Assembly: GCF_003202205.1 (NCBI RefSeq)
Contig: NZ_PDOG01000001.1
Coordinates: 1,058,112 to 1,122,111 of the forward strand
Direction of reading: 5' to 3'
Source: Halomonas sp. LBP4
Lineage (GTDB): Bacteria > Pseudomonadota > Gammaproteobacteria > Pseudomonadales > Halomonadaceae
Length of the DNA: 64,000 nt
Below are positions 17,195 to 26,035 of the stretch, one piece after another (position 1 is the first letter of the stretch; every line of letters begins with the position of its first letter). The notes under the pieces are model-generated. The model searched no databases and was not told the DNA's origin. It was given only the letters and a program-made list of their open reading frames with translations. The position numbers were made by a program, and so were the translations under genes.

Positions 17195-17236
17195 CGCGAC
17201 GGCGCCAGTCGGCCTCGGCCGGCTGGCGCCGTCGCG
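17195..17236. terminator. GC-rich bidirectional hairpin between dctP-type and gntR-type genes
   Basis: A stem of 14 perfect pairs (17195-17208 with 17223-17236) plus further pairing near the loop. It lies between two convergent stops and so could terminate both transcripts. No U-tract is present. Confidence 0.6.
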
Positions 17237-17257
17237 TTGCGTTACCGCTTGGGAGGA

Positions 17258-17992
17258 TCAGCCCGAGAAGATATGGTGCAGGTCGGGCGCCTCGTCCTCC
17301 TCCTCGACGATCGAGAGCGAGGCCTCGATGGCCTTGAGGTGGCGGCTCATGAAGGCCTGGGCGCGTTCGCCATTGCCGGCTTCCAGGTGGCCGATCAGGT
17401 CGTCGTGGTCATGGGATTCGCAGCCCAGGTGGCCGGCGTTGCCGTAGACGGCGAGGATCAGCGAGGAGCGCGAGCAGAGCCGACCGACGAACTCGGCCAG
17501 GGTGGCATTGCCCGAAAGCCGGGCCAGGCGCTCGTGGAAGGCGGCGGAGAGCTTGATCGCCGTGCTCTGCTCGCCGGACTTCAGCGCCTCGCGCTCGCGC
17601 CGTGCCATATCACGCAGCTCGCGCACGTCGGCCTCGGTGATGCGCCGGGCGACCTCCGGCATCAGGCCGCACTCGATCATCTGGCGGGCGTCGAAGACGT
17701 CCTTGGCCTCGTCGGCCGTGGGACGGGTGACACTGGCGCCACGCCGCGGCGTCAGGGTGACCAGTTGTTCCAGGGCCAGGCGCTGGAGGATCTTGCGAAT
17801 GCCGGTACGGCTGACGCCGAACACCTCCGACAACGCATCCTCGCGCAGGCGAGCCCCCGGCTTGAGCCGGTGCTCGATGATGGCATCGCTGATAGAGCGG
17901 TAGATGGCATCATGGCGTTCGGCACCATCACCATTCTTGCCCAGGCGAGTTCCGGCAGGCTTGCGCTCGGCCACGGTCTGGCGCTGGTTCAT
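17258..17992 (-). CDS. GntR family regulator with FCD ligand domain, probable purine-catabolism regulator
   Basis: A 244-residue regulator. A winged helix-turn-helix lies at about residues 28-95 (IIEHRLKPGARLREDALSEVFGVSRTGIRKILQRL), followed by an all-helical FCD domain with the usual metal-binding His residues (FHERLARLSGN; ESHDHDDLI). It sits between the TRAP operon and the urate genes, divergent from neither but central to both. A GTATAC motif lies 38 bases upstream of its own start (18028), consistent with autoregulation. Its acidic C-terminal tail is nearly identical to the stub at 1152-1305. The effector is unknown; a ureide, urate breakdown product or glyoxylate-like acid is plausible. 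Confidence 0.88.
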   Translation of the reverse strand: MNQRQTVAERKPAGTRLGKNGDGAERHDAIYRSISDAIIEHRLKPGARLREDALSEVFGVSRTGIRKILQRLALEQLVTLTPRRGASVTRPTADEAKDVFDARQMIECGLMPEVARRITEADVRELRDMARREREALKSGEQSTAIKLSAAFHERLARLSGNATLAEFVGRLCSRSSLILAVYGNAGHLGCESHDHDDLIGHLEAGNGERAQAFMSRHLKAIEASLSIVEEEDEAPDLHHIFSG

Positions 17993-18025
17993 GAAGCTCT
18001 CTCCTTCGACCCCTGACTGCTCTCA

Positions 18026-18033
18026 TTGTATAC
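18026..18033. promoter_or_regulatory. TTGTATAC operator upstream of the GntR gene
   Basis: On the minus strand the motif overlaps TACAAT, a good -10 hexamer for the regulator gene, so binding would block its own promoter. The core is shared with sites at 13979, 14024 and 19825. Confidence 0.5.
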
Positions 18034-18066
18034 GCTAAGCGCCCCGATCGACGACTGTCTCGAACA

Positions 18067-18095
18067 CGACGGCCCGCCGTAGCGGCGGGCCGTCG
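18067..18095. terminator. Terminator of the urate hydroxylase transcript
   Basis: A perfect 13-bp GC stem (18067-18079 with 18083-18095) around a 3-base loop, 21 bases beyond the puuD stop on the minus strand. Confidence 0.65.
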
Positions 18096-18116
18096 AGAGG
18101 CGCATCCATGGCGGTA

Positions 18117-19322
18117 TCAGTCGCTCCAGGCGGCGATGGTCGCACGCTCCTCGTCGGTCATGCCGGTCATGTTGCCCAGCGGCATGTAGCCACTCCCCAC
18201 CACCTGCTTGATCTGCTCCATCTGACGGTGGACCTGGTCCTCGGTGTCATAGGTGATACCGGCCGGTGCGGAGCCGAAGCCGGGCTGACTGGGTTCCCGG
18301 GAGTGACAGGCCACGCAGCGATTCTCGACGATGGCATGCACCTCCTCCAGGCTCGGACCGGCATCGGCGGTGTCGCGCGCCACCGCTGGACCGCTGGCCG
18401 GCGCGGCGATCCACAGCGCCACGGCGAGCAACAGCACCCCCGCGGCGGGATAGGCCGGCTGGATCTTTCCCGAGTGCATCAGCACGAAGAACTGGCGGAT
18501 CAGGGCGCCGGCGAAGATGAACAGCGACATGATCACCCAGGCGTACTCATGGGAGTAGGCGAAGGAATAGTGATTGCTGATCATCAGCAGCACCACCGGC
18601 AAGGTGAAGTAGGTGTTGTGAACCGAACGCTGCTTGCCGCGCTTGCCGTCGAGGGGGTTGGGGGTCTCGCCTGCCTTCATCGCCGCCACCATGCGGCGCT
18701 GCCCGGGAATGATCCAGAAGAAGACGTTGGCCGACATGGCGGTGGCCATCACCGCACCGGTAAGCAGGAAGGCCGCGCGCCCGGCGAACATCTGGGTGCT
18801 CAGGTACGCCACCACCACCATCAGCACGGCGACCCCCAGGCTCAGCAAGCCGTCGCGCTGCATGTCGGGGCTGATGCGCTTGCACAGCTCGTTGTATACG
18901 ACCCAGCCACCGAGCAGGAACAGTAGCGACAGGACATTGGCCTGCCAGCCGGTCATGCCCGCCGCCCATGCCCAGTCGCTGTCGGGGTTCACCAGATAGA
19001 AGCCCGGATTGACCATGTATAGGATGACGAACAGGGCGAAGCCCGACAGCCAGGTGGTGTAGGACTTCCAGAACGACCAGTGCAGATCGTCGGGCAGGGC
19101 CTCGGGGCTCGTGGCGTACTTCTGGTTGTGGTAGAAGCCGCCGCCGTGTACGGCCCACATCTCGCCGAACACGCCCTTCTTCCGGCAGCTCTCGTCCTTC
19201 GGGGGCTTCAGGCTGTTGTCCAGCATCACGAAGTAGATCGACTCGCCGATCCAGGCGATGGCGGCGATGACATGCAACCACCTCAGCATGAAGTTGGCAA
19301 AGTCCAGGATGTACGCTTGCAT
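18117..19322 (-). CDS. puuD: Membrane-bound urate hydroxylase (urate oxidase) with cytochrome c domain
   Basis: A 401-residue PuuD. The N-terminal part has eight or nine membrane helices with the family start LRWLHVIAAIAWIGESIYFV and the WAVHGGGFYHNQKY segment. The C-terminal 70 residues form a periplasmic c-type cytochrome domain with CVACH as the haem-attachment motif and a later GYMPLGN segment supplying the methionine ligand. PuuD oxidises urate to 5-hydroxyisourate and passes electrons to the respiratory chain instead of to O2 as soluble uricase does. It lies 61 bases downstream of the hydroxyisourate hydrolase gene in the same direction, so the two are probably one transcript. Confidence 0.95.
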   Translation of the reverse strand: MQAYILDFANFMLRWLHVIAAIAWIGESIYFVMLDNSLKPPKDESCRKKGVFGEMWAVHGGGFYHNQKYATSPEALPDDLHWSFWKSYTTWLSGFALFVILYMVNPGFYLVNPDSDWAWAAGMTGWQANVLSLLFLLGGWVVYNELCKRISPDMQRDGLLSLGVAVLMVVVAYLSTQMFAGRAAFLLTGAVMATAMSANVFFWIIPGQRRMVAAMKAGETPNPLDGKRGKQRSVHNTYFTLPVVLLMISNHYSFAYSHEYAWVIMSLFIFAGALIRQFFVLMHSGKIQPAYPAAGVLLLAVALWIAAPASGPAVARDTADAGPSLEEVHAIVENRCVACHSREPSQPGFGSAPAGITYDTEDQVHRQMEQIKQVVGSGYMPLGNMTGMTDEERATIAAWSD

Positions 19323-19383
19323 GAGGGAACCCTCAACTCATTGCATTGTTGTTGGTGACCGACGACCAGTTTTCGGTCCAAGG

Positions 19384-19737
19384 CTAGCTGCCGCGGTAGG
19401 TAGAGTAGCCGTACGGCGACAACAGCAGCGGCACATGGTAGTGCTGGGCGGCGTCGGACACCCCGAAACGCAGCGGGATCACGTCGAGGAAGCGCGGCTC
19501 GCTGGCCGTGACGCCCTGGCGACGCAGGTAGTCACCGGCGTGGAACACCAGCTCGTACTCGCCGGCGAGGAAGTCGTCGCCCTCGAGGATCGGGGCATCG
19601 CAGCGGCCATCGTCATTGGTGACGACCTCCTTGAGCCGGGTACGGGTTTCCCCCTCCAGGCGGAGGACCTCGATGCGAATGCCCTGGCCGGGGCGGCCCT
19701 GGGCGGTATCCAGCACATGGGTGGTCAAGCGTCCCAT
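19384..19737 (-). CDS. hiuH: 5-hydroxyisourate hydrolase (transthyretin-like)
   Basis: A 117-residue cytoplasmic enzyme that opens 5-hydroxyisourate to OHCU, the second step from urate to allantoin. Family marks are the N-terminal [13 protein letters not shown] with the catalytic His, [19 protein letters not shown] at the end, and the diagnostic C-terminal YRGS tetrapeptide. There is no added signal peptide. It is transcribed with puuD and divergently from uraD. A candidate promoter and GTATAC site lie 50-95 bases upstream. Confidence 0.95.
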   Translation of the reverse strand: MGRLTTHVLDTAQGRPGQGIRIEVLRLEGETRTRLKEVVTNDDGRCDAPILEGDDFLAGEYELVFHAGDYLRRQGVTASEPRFLDVIPLRFGVSDAAQHYHVPLLLSPYGYSTYRGS

Positions 19738-19785
19738 TTGTCACTCTCCTCTATGATGGTGTGATCGGCCCGATCCATGAGAACA

Positions 19786-19831
19786 GTTTTAGCTCCAAAT
19801 GGAGTACATTTCAAAATATTTTTTGTATACA
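19786..19831 (-). promoter_or_regulatory. Promoter and GTATAC operator for hiuH-puuD, in the hiuH/uraD divergent region
   Basis: On the minus strand TTGAAA (19809-19814) and TAAAAC (19786-19791) are separated by 17 bases, a reasonable sigma-70 promoter. TTGTATACA (19823-19831) lies just upstream of the -35 and 53 bases before the uraD start on the other strand. A regulator bound here could affect both transcripts. Confidence 0.5.
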
Positions 19832-19883
19832 GTTAGAGGTGCGACCATCAAATGAACCGTGACGAGCCCCAGGAGGCCCACCC

Positions 19884-20411
19884 ATGAGCGACAAGATCCT
19901 GACACCCCGCCCCAGCCGACTCGGCCTGGACGACTTCGTCAGCCGCTTCGGCGACATCTACGAGCACTCGCCCTGGGTCGCCGAACTGGCCTGGCAACAG
20001 GGCCTCGGTGAGGCCCAGGACACCCCCGCAGGCCTGGCCGAGGCCATGGGCCGGGTGCTGCGTGACGCGAGCCCGGAGCGCCAGCTGGAGGTGATTCGCG
20101 CCCACCCCGACCTGGCCGGCAAGGCGGCCATCGCCGGCGAGCTGACCGATGACTCCACTCGCGAACAGGCCGGCGCCGGCCTGGATCAGTGTACCCCCGA
20201 GGAGATGGCTCGCTTCGAGCGCCTGAACGCGGCCTACAAGGCCCGCTTCGGCTTCCCCTTCGTGATGGCCGTGAAGGGCAACGACCGCCACGCCATCCTG
20301 GCGGCCTTCGCGACACGCCTGGAGAACGACCAGGACGAGGAGCGCCGTACGGCCATCGAGCAGATCAACCGGATTGCCCGCTTCCGTCTCGAGGCCAGGG
20401 CCGAGGGATGA
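19884..20411 (+). CDS. uraD: 2-oxo-4-hydroxy-4-carboxy-5-ureidoimidazoline (OHCU) decarboxylase
   Basis: A 175-residue enzyme that decarboxylates OHCU to S-allantoin, the third step after PuuD and HiuH. The catalytic AHPDLAGKA motif is visible with His74, and the FGFPFVMAVKG segment and the RLENDQDEE(R) tail are typical. The ATG at 19884 has AGGAGG at 7-base spacing. The gene is divergent from hiuH-puuD and shares their intergenic GTATAC site. No allantoinase or ureidoglycolate enzymes are in the window. Confidence 0.95.
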   Translation: MSDKILTPRPSRLGLDDFVSRFGDIYEHSPWVAELAWQQGLGEAQDTPAGLAEAMGRVLRDASPERQLEVIRAHPDLAGKAAIAGELTDDSTREQAGAGLDQCTPEEMARFERLNAAYKARFGFPFVMAVKGNDRHAILAAFATRLENDQDEERRTAIEQINRIARFRLEARAEG

Positions 20412-20599
20412 TCGCTACCGGCGGCGCCGGGGGGTGATGTTCGGCATGATCGCCTCGGCGGGCAAGGGAGCAGAGTCCAAGGCCTGAGCCCTGACCGACG
20501 CCGCCGGCCCCGCTGGCGGCGCCGGCGTTCGGTGGCACGAGCCACCAGTGCTCCGGCTGCCTACACTAAAGGCAGAGCGAACCACGCAGGAGACTCGCC
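20412..20599. other. Intergenic region after uraD
   Basis: 188 bases with an imperfect GC-rich hairpin around 20495-20530 that could end the uraD transcript. Nothing else is seen. Confidence 0.3.
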
Positions 20600-21223
20600 A
20601 TGTTCCGTGATCGACTCGATGCCGCCCGGCAACTGGTCGAGCGGCTCGCCCACCTCAGGGGCCGGAATCCGCTGGTGCTGGCGATCCCGCGTGGCGGCGT
20701 GCCCATGGGGCGGCAGCTGGCCGATGCCCTGGAGGGCGAACTGGATGTGGTGCTGGTACGCAAGATCGGTGCCCCCGGCAACCCGGAGTTCGCCATCGGC
20801 GCGGTCAGCGAGGACGGCAGCGTGCACCTGGGAGAGGTGGCCCGCCATTGCCACGAGGACGTGCTTGCCGCCGAGGTGGAGCGCCAGCGCGAGCTGATCG
20901 CCGAGCGCCGCCGCCGTTACACCCCGGTGCGCGCGCCCATCGACCCGACGGGGCGCATCGTGGTGGTGGTCGACGACGGCAGCGCCACTGGCGCCACCAT
21001 GGCCGCCGCCCTGACCACCCTCCGCCAGCGCGACCCCGCCCGGCTGATCGCCGCCATCGGCTGCGCCCCGCCCGATACCGTGGAGAGACTCGCCGCCCTG
21101 GCCGACGAGGTGGTCTGCCTGGACGCCCCTCCGCACTTCCAGGCCGTGGGGCAGTTCTTCGCCGATTTCGGCCAGGTGGAGGATGACGAGGTCATCGCCC
21201 TGCTCGGTGGCAGCGGCCAGTGA
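20600..21223 (+). CDS. Phosphoribosyltransferase-domain protein
   Basis: A 207-residue cytoplasmic protein of the predicted PRTase family. The PRPP-binding loop is at residues 121-134 (VVVVDDGSATGATM) and a conserved LAIPRGGVPMG segment is at 28-37. Similar proteins appear in many proteobacteria with no established substrate; some are fused to alpha/beta hydrolases. It may act in purine or pyrimidine salvage, but adjacency to uraD is the only local hint. AGGAGA precedes the ATG. A very long hairpin follows the gene. Confidence 0.75.
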   Translation: MFRDRLDAARQLVERLAHLRGRNPLVLAIPRGGVPMGRQLADALEGELDVVLVRKIGAPGNPEFAIGAVSEDGSVHLGEVARHCHEDVLAAEVERQRELIAERRRRYTPVRAPIDPTGRIVVVVDDGSATGATMAAALTTLRQRDPARLIAAIGCAPPDTVERLAALADEVVCLDAPPHFQAVGQFFADFGQVEDDEVIALLGGSGQ

Positions 21224-21233
21224 CTGGCACCCT

Positions 21234-21295
21234 GGCCCCATGACAAGAACGGGCCGCCTCCCCAAAGGGAGGCGGCCCGTTCTTGTCATGGGGCC
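21234..21295. terminator. Very long perfect inverted repeat (29-bp arms), bidirectional terminator
   Basis: Bases 21234-21262 and 21267-21295 are exact reverse complements around a 4-base CAAA loop. It starts 11 bases after the phosphoribosyltransferase stop and ends 20 bases before the phasin stop. The stem is much longer than needed for termination. Confidence 0.75.
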
Positions 21296-21314
21296 GCCTG
21301 GACGGCCGACGGCG

Positions 21315-21671
21315 TTACTTGGTGGCGGCCGTGGCCGACTTCACGCTGTCCTCGACCAGCTTCTGGCCCTTCTGCAGGTACTCCTGGCTCAGCGCCACGA
21401 CCTTCTCGGCATCGCCCTTGAAGCGCTCACCCATGTCCTGGGCGGCCTTCTGCTGGCCTTCCAGGACCTTCTTGAAGCTCTCGGGATCCTTGACGTCCAG
21501 CCAGCTGCGGGTCTGGGCCAGGCCCAGGTCCGTGAAGGCACGAACCGCATCGAACTGGGCAGAGAGCAGCTTCTCGCTGTACTCCAGGGTCAGCGAGCCA
21601 TAGGCACGCGCCGGTTCGACGAACACGCTCTGGAACTGCTCGGTAGCTTTCTCGGTGGTTGCTTTGCTCAT
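21315..21671 (-). CDS. Phasin family protein
   Basis: A 118-residue, mostly helical amphipathic protein of the phasin_2 type. Family traits are the FVEPARAYGSLTLEYSEKLLSAQFDAVRAFTDLGLAQ segment (residues about 16-52) and an Ala/Lys-rich C-terminus ending SATAATK. Phasins coat polyhydroxyalkanoate granules, which fits a PHB-storing halophile. The frame is open further upstream, but the ATG at 21671 has GGAGG at good spacing. No PHA synthase is in the window. Confidence 0.85.
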   Translation of the reverse strand: MSKATTEKATEQFQSVFVEPARAYGSLTLEYSEKLLSAQFDAVRAFTDLGLAQTRSWLDVKDPESFKKVLEGQQKAAQDMGERFKGDAEKVVALSQEYLQKGQKLVEDSVKSATAATK

Positions 21672-21845
21672 GGGGTGACCTCCGTCTGGGTGGCAAGCCA
21701 AGGCAGAACGCCTTGCGTTGCATCGCAACATAGCAGGGCTGATTGTGCGCCGCAACACCCTATCACACGGTTCTCCAGGTCCCCGGAAGACAGCGCCAGG
21801 CCAGGGGCCGGGCGTCGGTCATGCACGTGCAGGGAAGACGGCGGC

Positions 21846-22535
21846 TCAGCGCTGCCCGAACAGATACTTGCGGGCCTCTTCGTCCATCTCCACGCCATCG
21901 TTCGGGTTGACCTCCTCCACCAGGGAATAGGCGCGCCGCACCGCCGGGCGCTCCTCGATGGCGCGCATCCAGCGCAGCACGTTGGGATACTCCTCGATGT
22001 CCTGCCCCTGCTTGTCCCAGGACCTCACCCAGGGGTAGATGGCCATGTCGGCGATCGAGTAGTCGTCACCGCCGACATGCTCGTGGTCGTCCAGCCGCCG
22101 ATCGAGCACGCTATAGAGTCGCGACGTCTCCCCCACATAGCGCTCGATGGCGTACTCGATCTTCTCGGGCGCGTAGTTGCGGAAGTGATGGCTCTGGCCG
22201 GCCATCGGGCCGAGATTGGCCATCTGCCAGTAAAGCCACTGCAGCACCACATAGCGCTCGCGGCCGCCCTGTGGCAGGAAGCTTCCGGTCTTGTCGGCCA
22301 GGTACTCGAGGATCGCCCCGCTCTCGAACAGCGCCAGCGGCTGCCCGCCGTCGGCCGGCATGCGGTCGACGATGGCCGGAATCCGGTTGTTGGGCGCAAT
22401 GGTCAGGAACTCGGGGGTGAACTGCTCGCCCCGGCCGATATTGACCGGGCGAACCTCATAGTCGAGCCCCGTCTCCTCGAGAAAGATCGTGACCTTGTGG
22501 CCATTGGGGGTCGTCCAGTAGTAGAGCTCGATCAT
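21846..22535 (-). CDS. Glutathione S-transferase, YfcG/YghU-like
   Basis: A 229-residue cytosolic GST with an N-terminal thioredoxin-like domain (about 1-85) and a helical C-terminal domain. The first strand reads YYWTTPNGHKV and the cis-proline/ESGAI pattern is present (IPAIVDR ... LFESGAILEYLA). The Thr-Pro-Asn-Gly sequence is typical of Nu-class YfcG/YghU proteins, which reduce disulfides and use GSSG. It is followed in tandem by another GST gene upstream on the same strand, 48 bases away, suggesting one transcript. Confidence 0.88.
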   Translation of the reverse strand: MIELYYWTTPNGHKVTIFLEETGLDYEVRPVNIGRGEQFTPEFLTIAPNNRIPAIVDRMPADGGQPLALFESGAILEYLADKTGSFLPQGGRERYVVLQWLYWQMANLGPMAGQSHHFRNYAPEKIEYAIERYVGETSRLYSVLDRRLDDHEHVGGDDYSIADMAIYPWVRSWDKQGQDIEEYPNVLRWMRAIEERPAVRRAYSLVEEVNPNDGVEMDEEARKYLFGQR

Positions 22536-22583
22536 CGTCCTCTCCTTGCATGCTCCTGCGGTCCCGGCCGATGCAGGGGCGCC

Positions 22584-23291
22584 TCAGCGGTAGGCGCCCT
22601 CGACATCGGTGACTCGCATGGCGCTGCGCCCCAGCCCGCCATGCTGGTCGAGCATGCGTTCGACCCAGGCGTAGACCGGGTCGGCATTGGAGACCAGATC
22701 GGCGCTGGAGACACAGCGCGCCCACATGAAGCTGCCGAAAACGAGGTAGTCGGCAGCGGCCGGTGCATCGCCATCAAGATAGTCGGCCTCCGTGAGTTGA
22801 CCGCGCAACGGCTCCAGGGCGGCATCGAGCTGGGCCAGGCCCTTGGCCGGCGAATGGAACTCCTCGAGGGTGCGGCCGAAGCGCTTCTCGCGAGTCTCGC
22901 GGAAGTAGTCGCGGTCGTCGGGATGGATGGCGTTGAGCAGGTCCATGATGATGGTGCGCAGCATCGCCGGCGCCAGGGAGCGCTCGGCGTAGTACTTGAA
23001 GAAGCGCGCCCGGGCCTCGGCGATCCCCTCTCCCAGCAGCGGAGCCTCCGGGTAGGCGCGGTCCAGGTAGCGCAGGATCTCGTAGCTCTCGGTCACCACC
23101 TCGTCACCATCGACGAGCACCGGCACCTTGTCGTGGCTGGCAAAGGCCAGGGCCTCCTTGTCGGTGAAGTGCCAGGGCCGCGTCTCCACGTCCAGTCCCT
23201 TGTGGGCCAGGGCAAACTTGACCCGCCAGCAGTAGGGCGAGAATCGCAGCCCCTCGTCGATACCGCAGAGATCGTAGAGTACCCGTGTCAT
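22584..23291 (-). CDS. Glutathione S-transferase family protein (beta-etherase-like)
   Basis: A 235-residue GST. The N-terminal domain begins VLYDLCGIDEGLRFSPYCWRVKFALAHKG, with Ser-Pro-Tyr-Cys at the usual active-site position, as in LigF/LigE-related beta-etherase-type GSTs. KVPVLVDGDEVVTESYEI supplies the cis-proline and gamma-glutamyl binding segment. The frame continues upstream of 23291, but this ATG has GAGGAG at 6-base spacing. It probably shares a transcript with the GST gene at 21846. The substrate is unknown. Confidence 0.82.
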   Translation of the reverse strand: MTRVLYDLCGIDEGLRFSPYCWRVKFALAHKGLDVETRPWHFTDKEALAFASHDKVPVLVDGDEVVTESYEILRYLDRAYPEAPLLGEGIAEARARFFKYYAERSLAPAMLRTIIMDLLNAIHPDDRDYFRETREKRFGRTLEEFHSPAKGLAQLDAALEPLRGQLTEADYLDGDAPAAADYLVFGSFMWARCVSSADLVSNADPVYAWVERMLDQHGGLGRSAMRVTDVEGAYR

Positions 23292-23513
23292 GCCGACTCC
23301 TCGCATCCGATGATGTTCATGGTTCGATAGTGCCAGGCTTTGCCGAGCCCCGCCAACCGGTGACCACACCCGGGTCGCCATACGACACTGGCTTGTCCAT
23401 TAGTCTAAGCACGGTGCCCCTCCGCAGCCAGAAGCCGCCCTCCCGAGGAGGAAAAAAGGGCTGTATTTTCAAGGGGATTCGTCATCCCCGTCGTGCGCGC
23501 CAGCTCACCGATG

Positions 23514-23528
23514 ATTGGTCATACCAAT
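23514..23528. promoter_or_regulatory. ATTGGT-CAT-ACCAAT operator upstream of the lactate/glycolate permease
   Basis: A perfect 6-bp-arm dyad of the PdhR/LldR/GlcC type (TGGT-N3-ACCA), 127 bases before the permease start. The same core recurs at 26922-26932 before glcD. The rest of the 364-bp gap 23292-23655 shows no gene. Confidence 0.6.
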
Positions 23529-23655
23529 TTTCCACATCTGGCCACCTCGGTCGGATTGCGCGTATCTTGCGACCGCCCGCCGCCCCGACGGCAGCAAACC
23601 CGCTCACTCGTTCTTCAAGCGCAAGACCAGACAACAAACCGAGGAAACCAGCCTC

Positions 23656-25356
23656 ATGACTGATACCACTCTTGCCCTACTCGCCTTCGTGCCCCTGGTA
23701 CTGGCCGGTGTGCTGTTGATTGGCCTGCGCATGGCCGCCAGGACCGCCATGCCGATAGTCTTCGTGGTCACGGCCCTCATCGGCCTGTTCGCCTGGGAGA
23801 TGACCTTCAACCGGGTGCTCGCCTCGACCTTCCAGGGGCTGATCCTCACCGTCTCGATCCTGTGGATCATCTTCGGCGCCATCCTGCTGCTGAACACCCT
23901 GAAGCATTCCGGCGGCATCACCGCGATCCGCAAGGGCTTCTCGGGGATCAGCCCCGACCGCCGTGTCCAGGCGATCATCGTGGCCTGGCTGTTCGGCTGC
24001 TTCATCGAGGGGGCCTCCGGTTTCGGCACCCCGGCCGCCGTGGCCGCCCCACTGATGGTCGCGCTCGGCTTTCCCGCCCTGGCCGCCGTGGTGGTGGGCA
24101 TGATGATCCAGTCCACGCCGGTCTCCTTCGGTGCGGTGGGCACACCGATCGTGGTCGGTGTCTCGGGGGGCATCAACCGTGATGCGATCACCGAGCGCCT
24201 GGCCGCCGACGGCGCGACCTGGACCGAGTACTTCCGCCTGATCGCCGGCGAAGTGGCCATCGTCCACGGCATCGTCGGCACCCTGATGCCGCTGATCATG
24301 GTGGTGATCATGGTGCGCTTCTTCGGCGCCAACCGCTCCTGGAAGGAGGGGCTCTCCATCACGCCCTTCGCGATCTTCGCCGGTATCTGCTTCGTGGTGC
24401 CCTACATGCTGGCTGGTGTGCTGCTGGGTCCGGAATTCCCCTCGATGATCGGTGCCATGGTCGGCCTGGCCATCGTCGTGCCGGCGGCACGCAAGGGCTT
24501 CCTGCTGCCCAAGGACACCTGGGACTTCCCCGAGAGTACGTCCTGGCCGGACGAATGGATCGGCAAGCTGGTGATCAAGACCGAGGATGTCGTGGGCAAG
24601 ACGCCGATCACCACCCTCATGGGCTGGGTTCCCTATGTGCTGCTGGCCATCTTCCTGGTGGCCTCGCGCACCATCGACCCGCTCAAGCAGGCTCTGACCT
24701 CCCTGAGCGTCGGCTGGAGCAACATCCTCGGTGAGGCCGGCGTGTCCGGCAGCATCGAGCCGCTCTATCTGCCCGGCGGCATCCTGCTGATGGTGGTGCT
24801 GGTCACCGCGGTGCTGCATCGCATGAGTGCCGGTGAGCTCAAGGCCGCCTTCGGCGAGTCCACCCGCACCATCTTCGGCGCCGGCTTCGTGCTGATCTTC
24901 ACCATCCCCATGGTGCGGATCCTGATCAACTCCGGGGTCAACGCCGCCGACCTGGTCTCCATGCCGGTGGCCATGGCGCAGTTCGTCGCCGACGGCGTGG
25001 GCGGGGTCTACCCCTTCTTCGCTCCGGCCGTGGGCGCCCTCGGTGCCTTCATCGCCGGCTCCAACACCGTCTCCAATCTGATGCTGTCGGAGTTCCAGTT
25101 CAACGTGGCCGAGGCGCTGGGGGTCTCCACCGCCTTCATGGTCGCCCTGCAGGCCGTGGGGGCCGCGGCGGGCAACATGATCGCCATCCACAATGTGGTC
25201 GCCGCCTCGGCCACCGTGGGCCTGCTCGGCCGCGAAGGCATCACCATCCGCAAGACCATCCTGCCGACGCTCTACTACCTGGTGTTCACCGGCCTGATCG
25301 CCCTGACCGCCTTCTACCTGCTCGGTATCAGCGACTCGCTGCTGCGTGCCGGGTGA
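23656..25356 (+). CDS. glcA: L-lactate/glycolate permease, LctP family
   Basis: A 566-residue inner-membrane carrier of the LctP family (LldP/GlcA), with at least 12 hydrophobic segments. Typical sequences are [24 protein letters not shown] and [18 protein letters not shown]. These proton symporters import L-lactate, D-lactate or glycolate. The start at 23656 has GAGGAAA upstream; the frame is open from 23515 but that lead is not family-like. The GlcC-type regulator and glcDEFG nearby, and the matching operator, favour glycolate as the main substrate, so glcA is used as a tentative symbol. Confidence 0.88.
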   Translation: MTDTTLALLAFVPLVLAGVLLIGLRMAARTAMPIVFVVTALIGLFAWEMTFNRVLASTFQGLILTVSILWIIFGAILLLNTLKHSGGITAIRKGFSGISPDRRVQAIIVAWLFGCFIEGASGFGTPAAVAAPLMVALGFPALAAVVVGMMIQSTPVSFGAVGTPIVVGVSGGINRDAITERLAADGATWTEYFRLIAGEVAIVHGIVGTLMPLIMVVIMVRFFGANRSWKEGLSITPFAIFAGICFVVPYMLAGVLLGPEFPSMIGAMVGLAIVVPAARKGFLLPKDTWDFPESTSWPDEWIGKLVIKTEDVVGKTPITTLMGWVPYVLLAIFLVASRTIDPLKQALTSLSVGWSNILGEAGVSGSIEPLYLPGGILLMVVLVTAVLHRMSAGELKAAFGESTRTIFGAGFVLIFTIPMVRILINSGVNAADLVSMPVAMAQFVADGVGGVYPFFAPAVGALGAFIAGSNTVSNLMLSEFQFNVAEALGVSTAFMVALQAVGAAAGNMIAIHNVVAASATVGLLGREGITIRKTILPTLYYLVFTGLIALTAFYLLGISDSLLRAG

Positions 25357-25373
25357 TACGTCACCGCGACCCC

Positions 25374-25420
25374 GCAACGACACCGCCCCCATGGCATGGC
25401 CATGGGGGCGGTGTCGTTGC
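25374..25420. terminator. 22-bp perfect hairpin between convergent genes
   Basis: Bases 25374-25395 pair exactly with 25399-25420 around a 3-base loop. It lies between the permease stop and the stop of the convergent carbonic anhydrase-like gene and probably ends both. Confidence 0.7.
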
Positions 25421-25437
25421 ACTGTCCATGGAGGGGA

Positions 25438-25962
25438 TCAGTCGATACGCTTGAGCTGGCTGGCATGCAGTCGGCCGCGCTCCACATAGCCCGCCGCGTT
25501 CCTGGCAAGCCCGGCGATCTGCTCTTCGGAAAGCTCCCTGACAAGCCGAGCCGGCGCACCGACGATCAACGAATTGTCGGGAAACTCGGCCCCCTCCTTG
25601 ACCACCGCCCCGGCCGCGACCAGGCAGTTACGCCCGATCACCGCGCCATTGAGAATCACCGCCTGGATACCGACCAGGCTGCCCTCACCGATGGTGCAGC
25701 CATGCAGCATGGCCTGGTGCCCCACCGTCACGCCACGGCCGACCTTGAGCGGATAGCCGGGGTCGGCATGCAGCACGGCACCATCCTGGATATTGCTGCC
25801 CTCGCCGACCTCGAGGTGGTCGGTATCGCCACGCAGCACGGCCTGATACCAGACGCTGGCGTCGCGCTCGAGGGTCACCTGGCCGATCACATCGGCCGTC
25901 TCGGCCACGTAGACGCCTTCGCCGATGACCGGAACCTGCTCGCCGTATTGATAGATCGCCAT
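25438..25962 (-). CDS. Gamma carbonic anhydrase family protein
   Basis: A 174-residue left-handed beta-helix protein with hexapeptide repeats. The three zinc-ligand histidines are in place (His65, His82, His87 in AVLHAD and GHQAMLHGC), along with the [10 protein letters not shown] and APARLVREL motifs of the YrdA/CaiE group. It may hydrate CO2 or be an acyltransferase-like homologue of unclear activity. The ATG at 25962 has GAGGAG upstream; the longer frame to 25992 lacks this. It lies 73 bases from the end of the GlcC gene, same strand, so co-transcription is possible. Confidence 0.85.
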   Translation of the reverse strand: MAIYQYGEQVPVIGEGVYVAETADVIGQVTLERDASVWYQAVLRGDTDHLEVGEGSNIQDGAVLHADPGYPLKVGRGVTVGHQAMLHGCTIGEGSLVGIQAVILNGAVIGRNCLVAAGAVVKEGAEFPDNSLIVGAPARLVRELSEEQIAGLARNAAGYVERGRLHASQLKRID

Positions 25963-26035
25963 GGGGTTCTCCTCTAGGTTGGTTTGTATCACCGTTCAAG
26001 CGTGCCAGCCGACGGAGAGACGCCTTGCGCCGCCC

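Noticed and set aside
23677..25422. A 581-residue minus-strand frame antisense to the lactate/glycolate permease.
   Set aside because: The His/Gly/Asp/Gln-rich composition is that of an antisense shadow of a membrane protein gene; the sense frame has clear family motifs.
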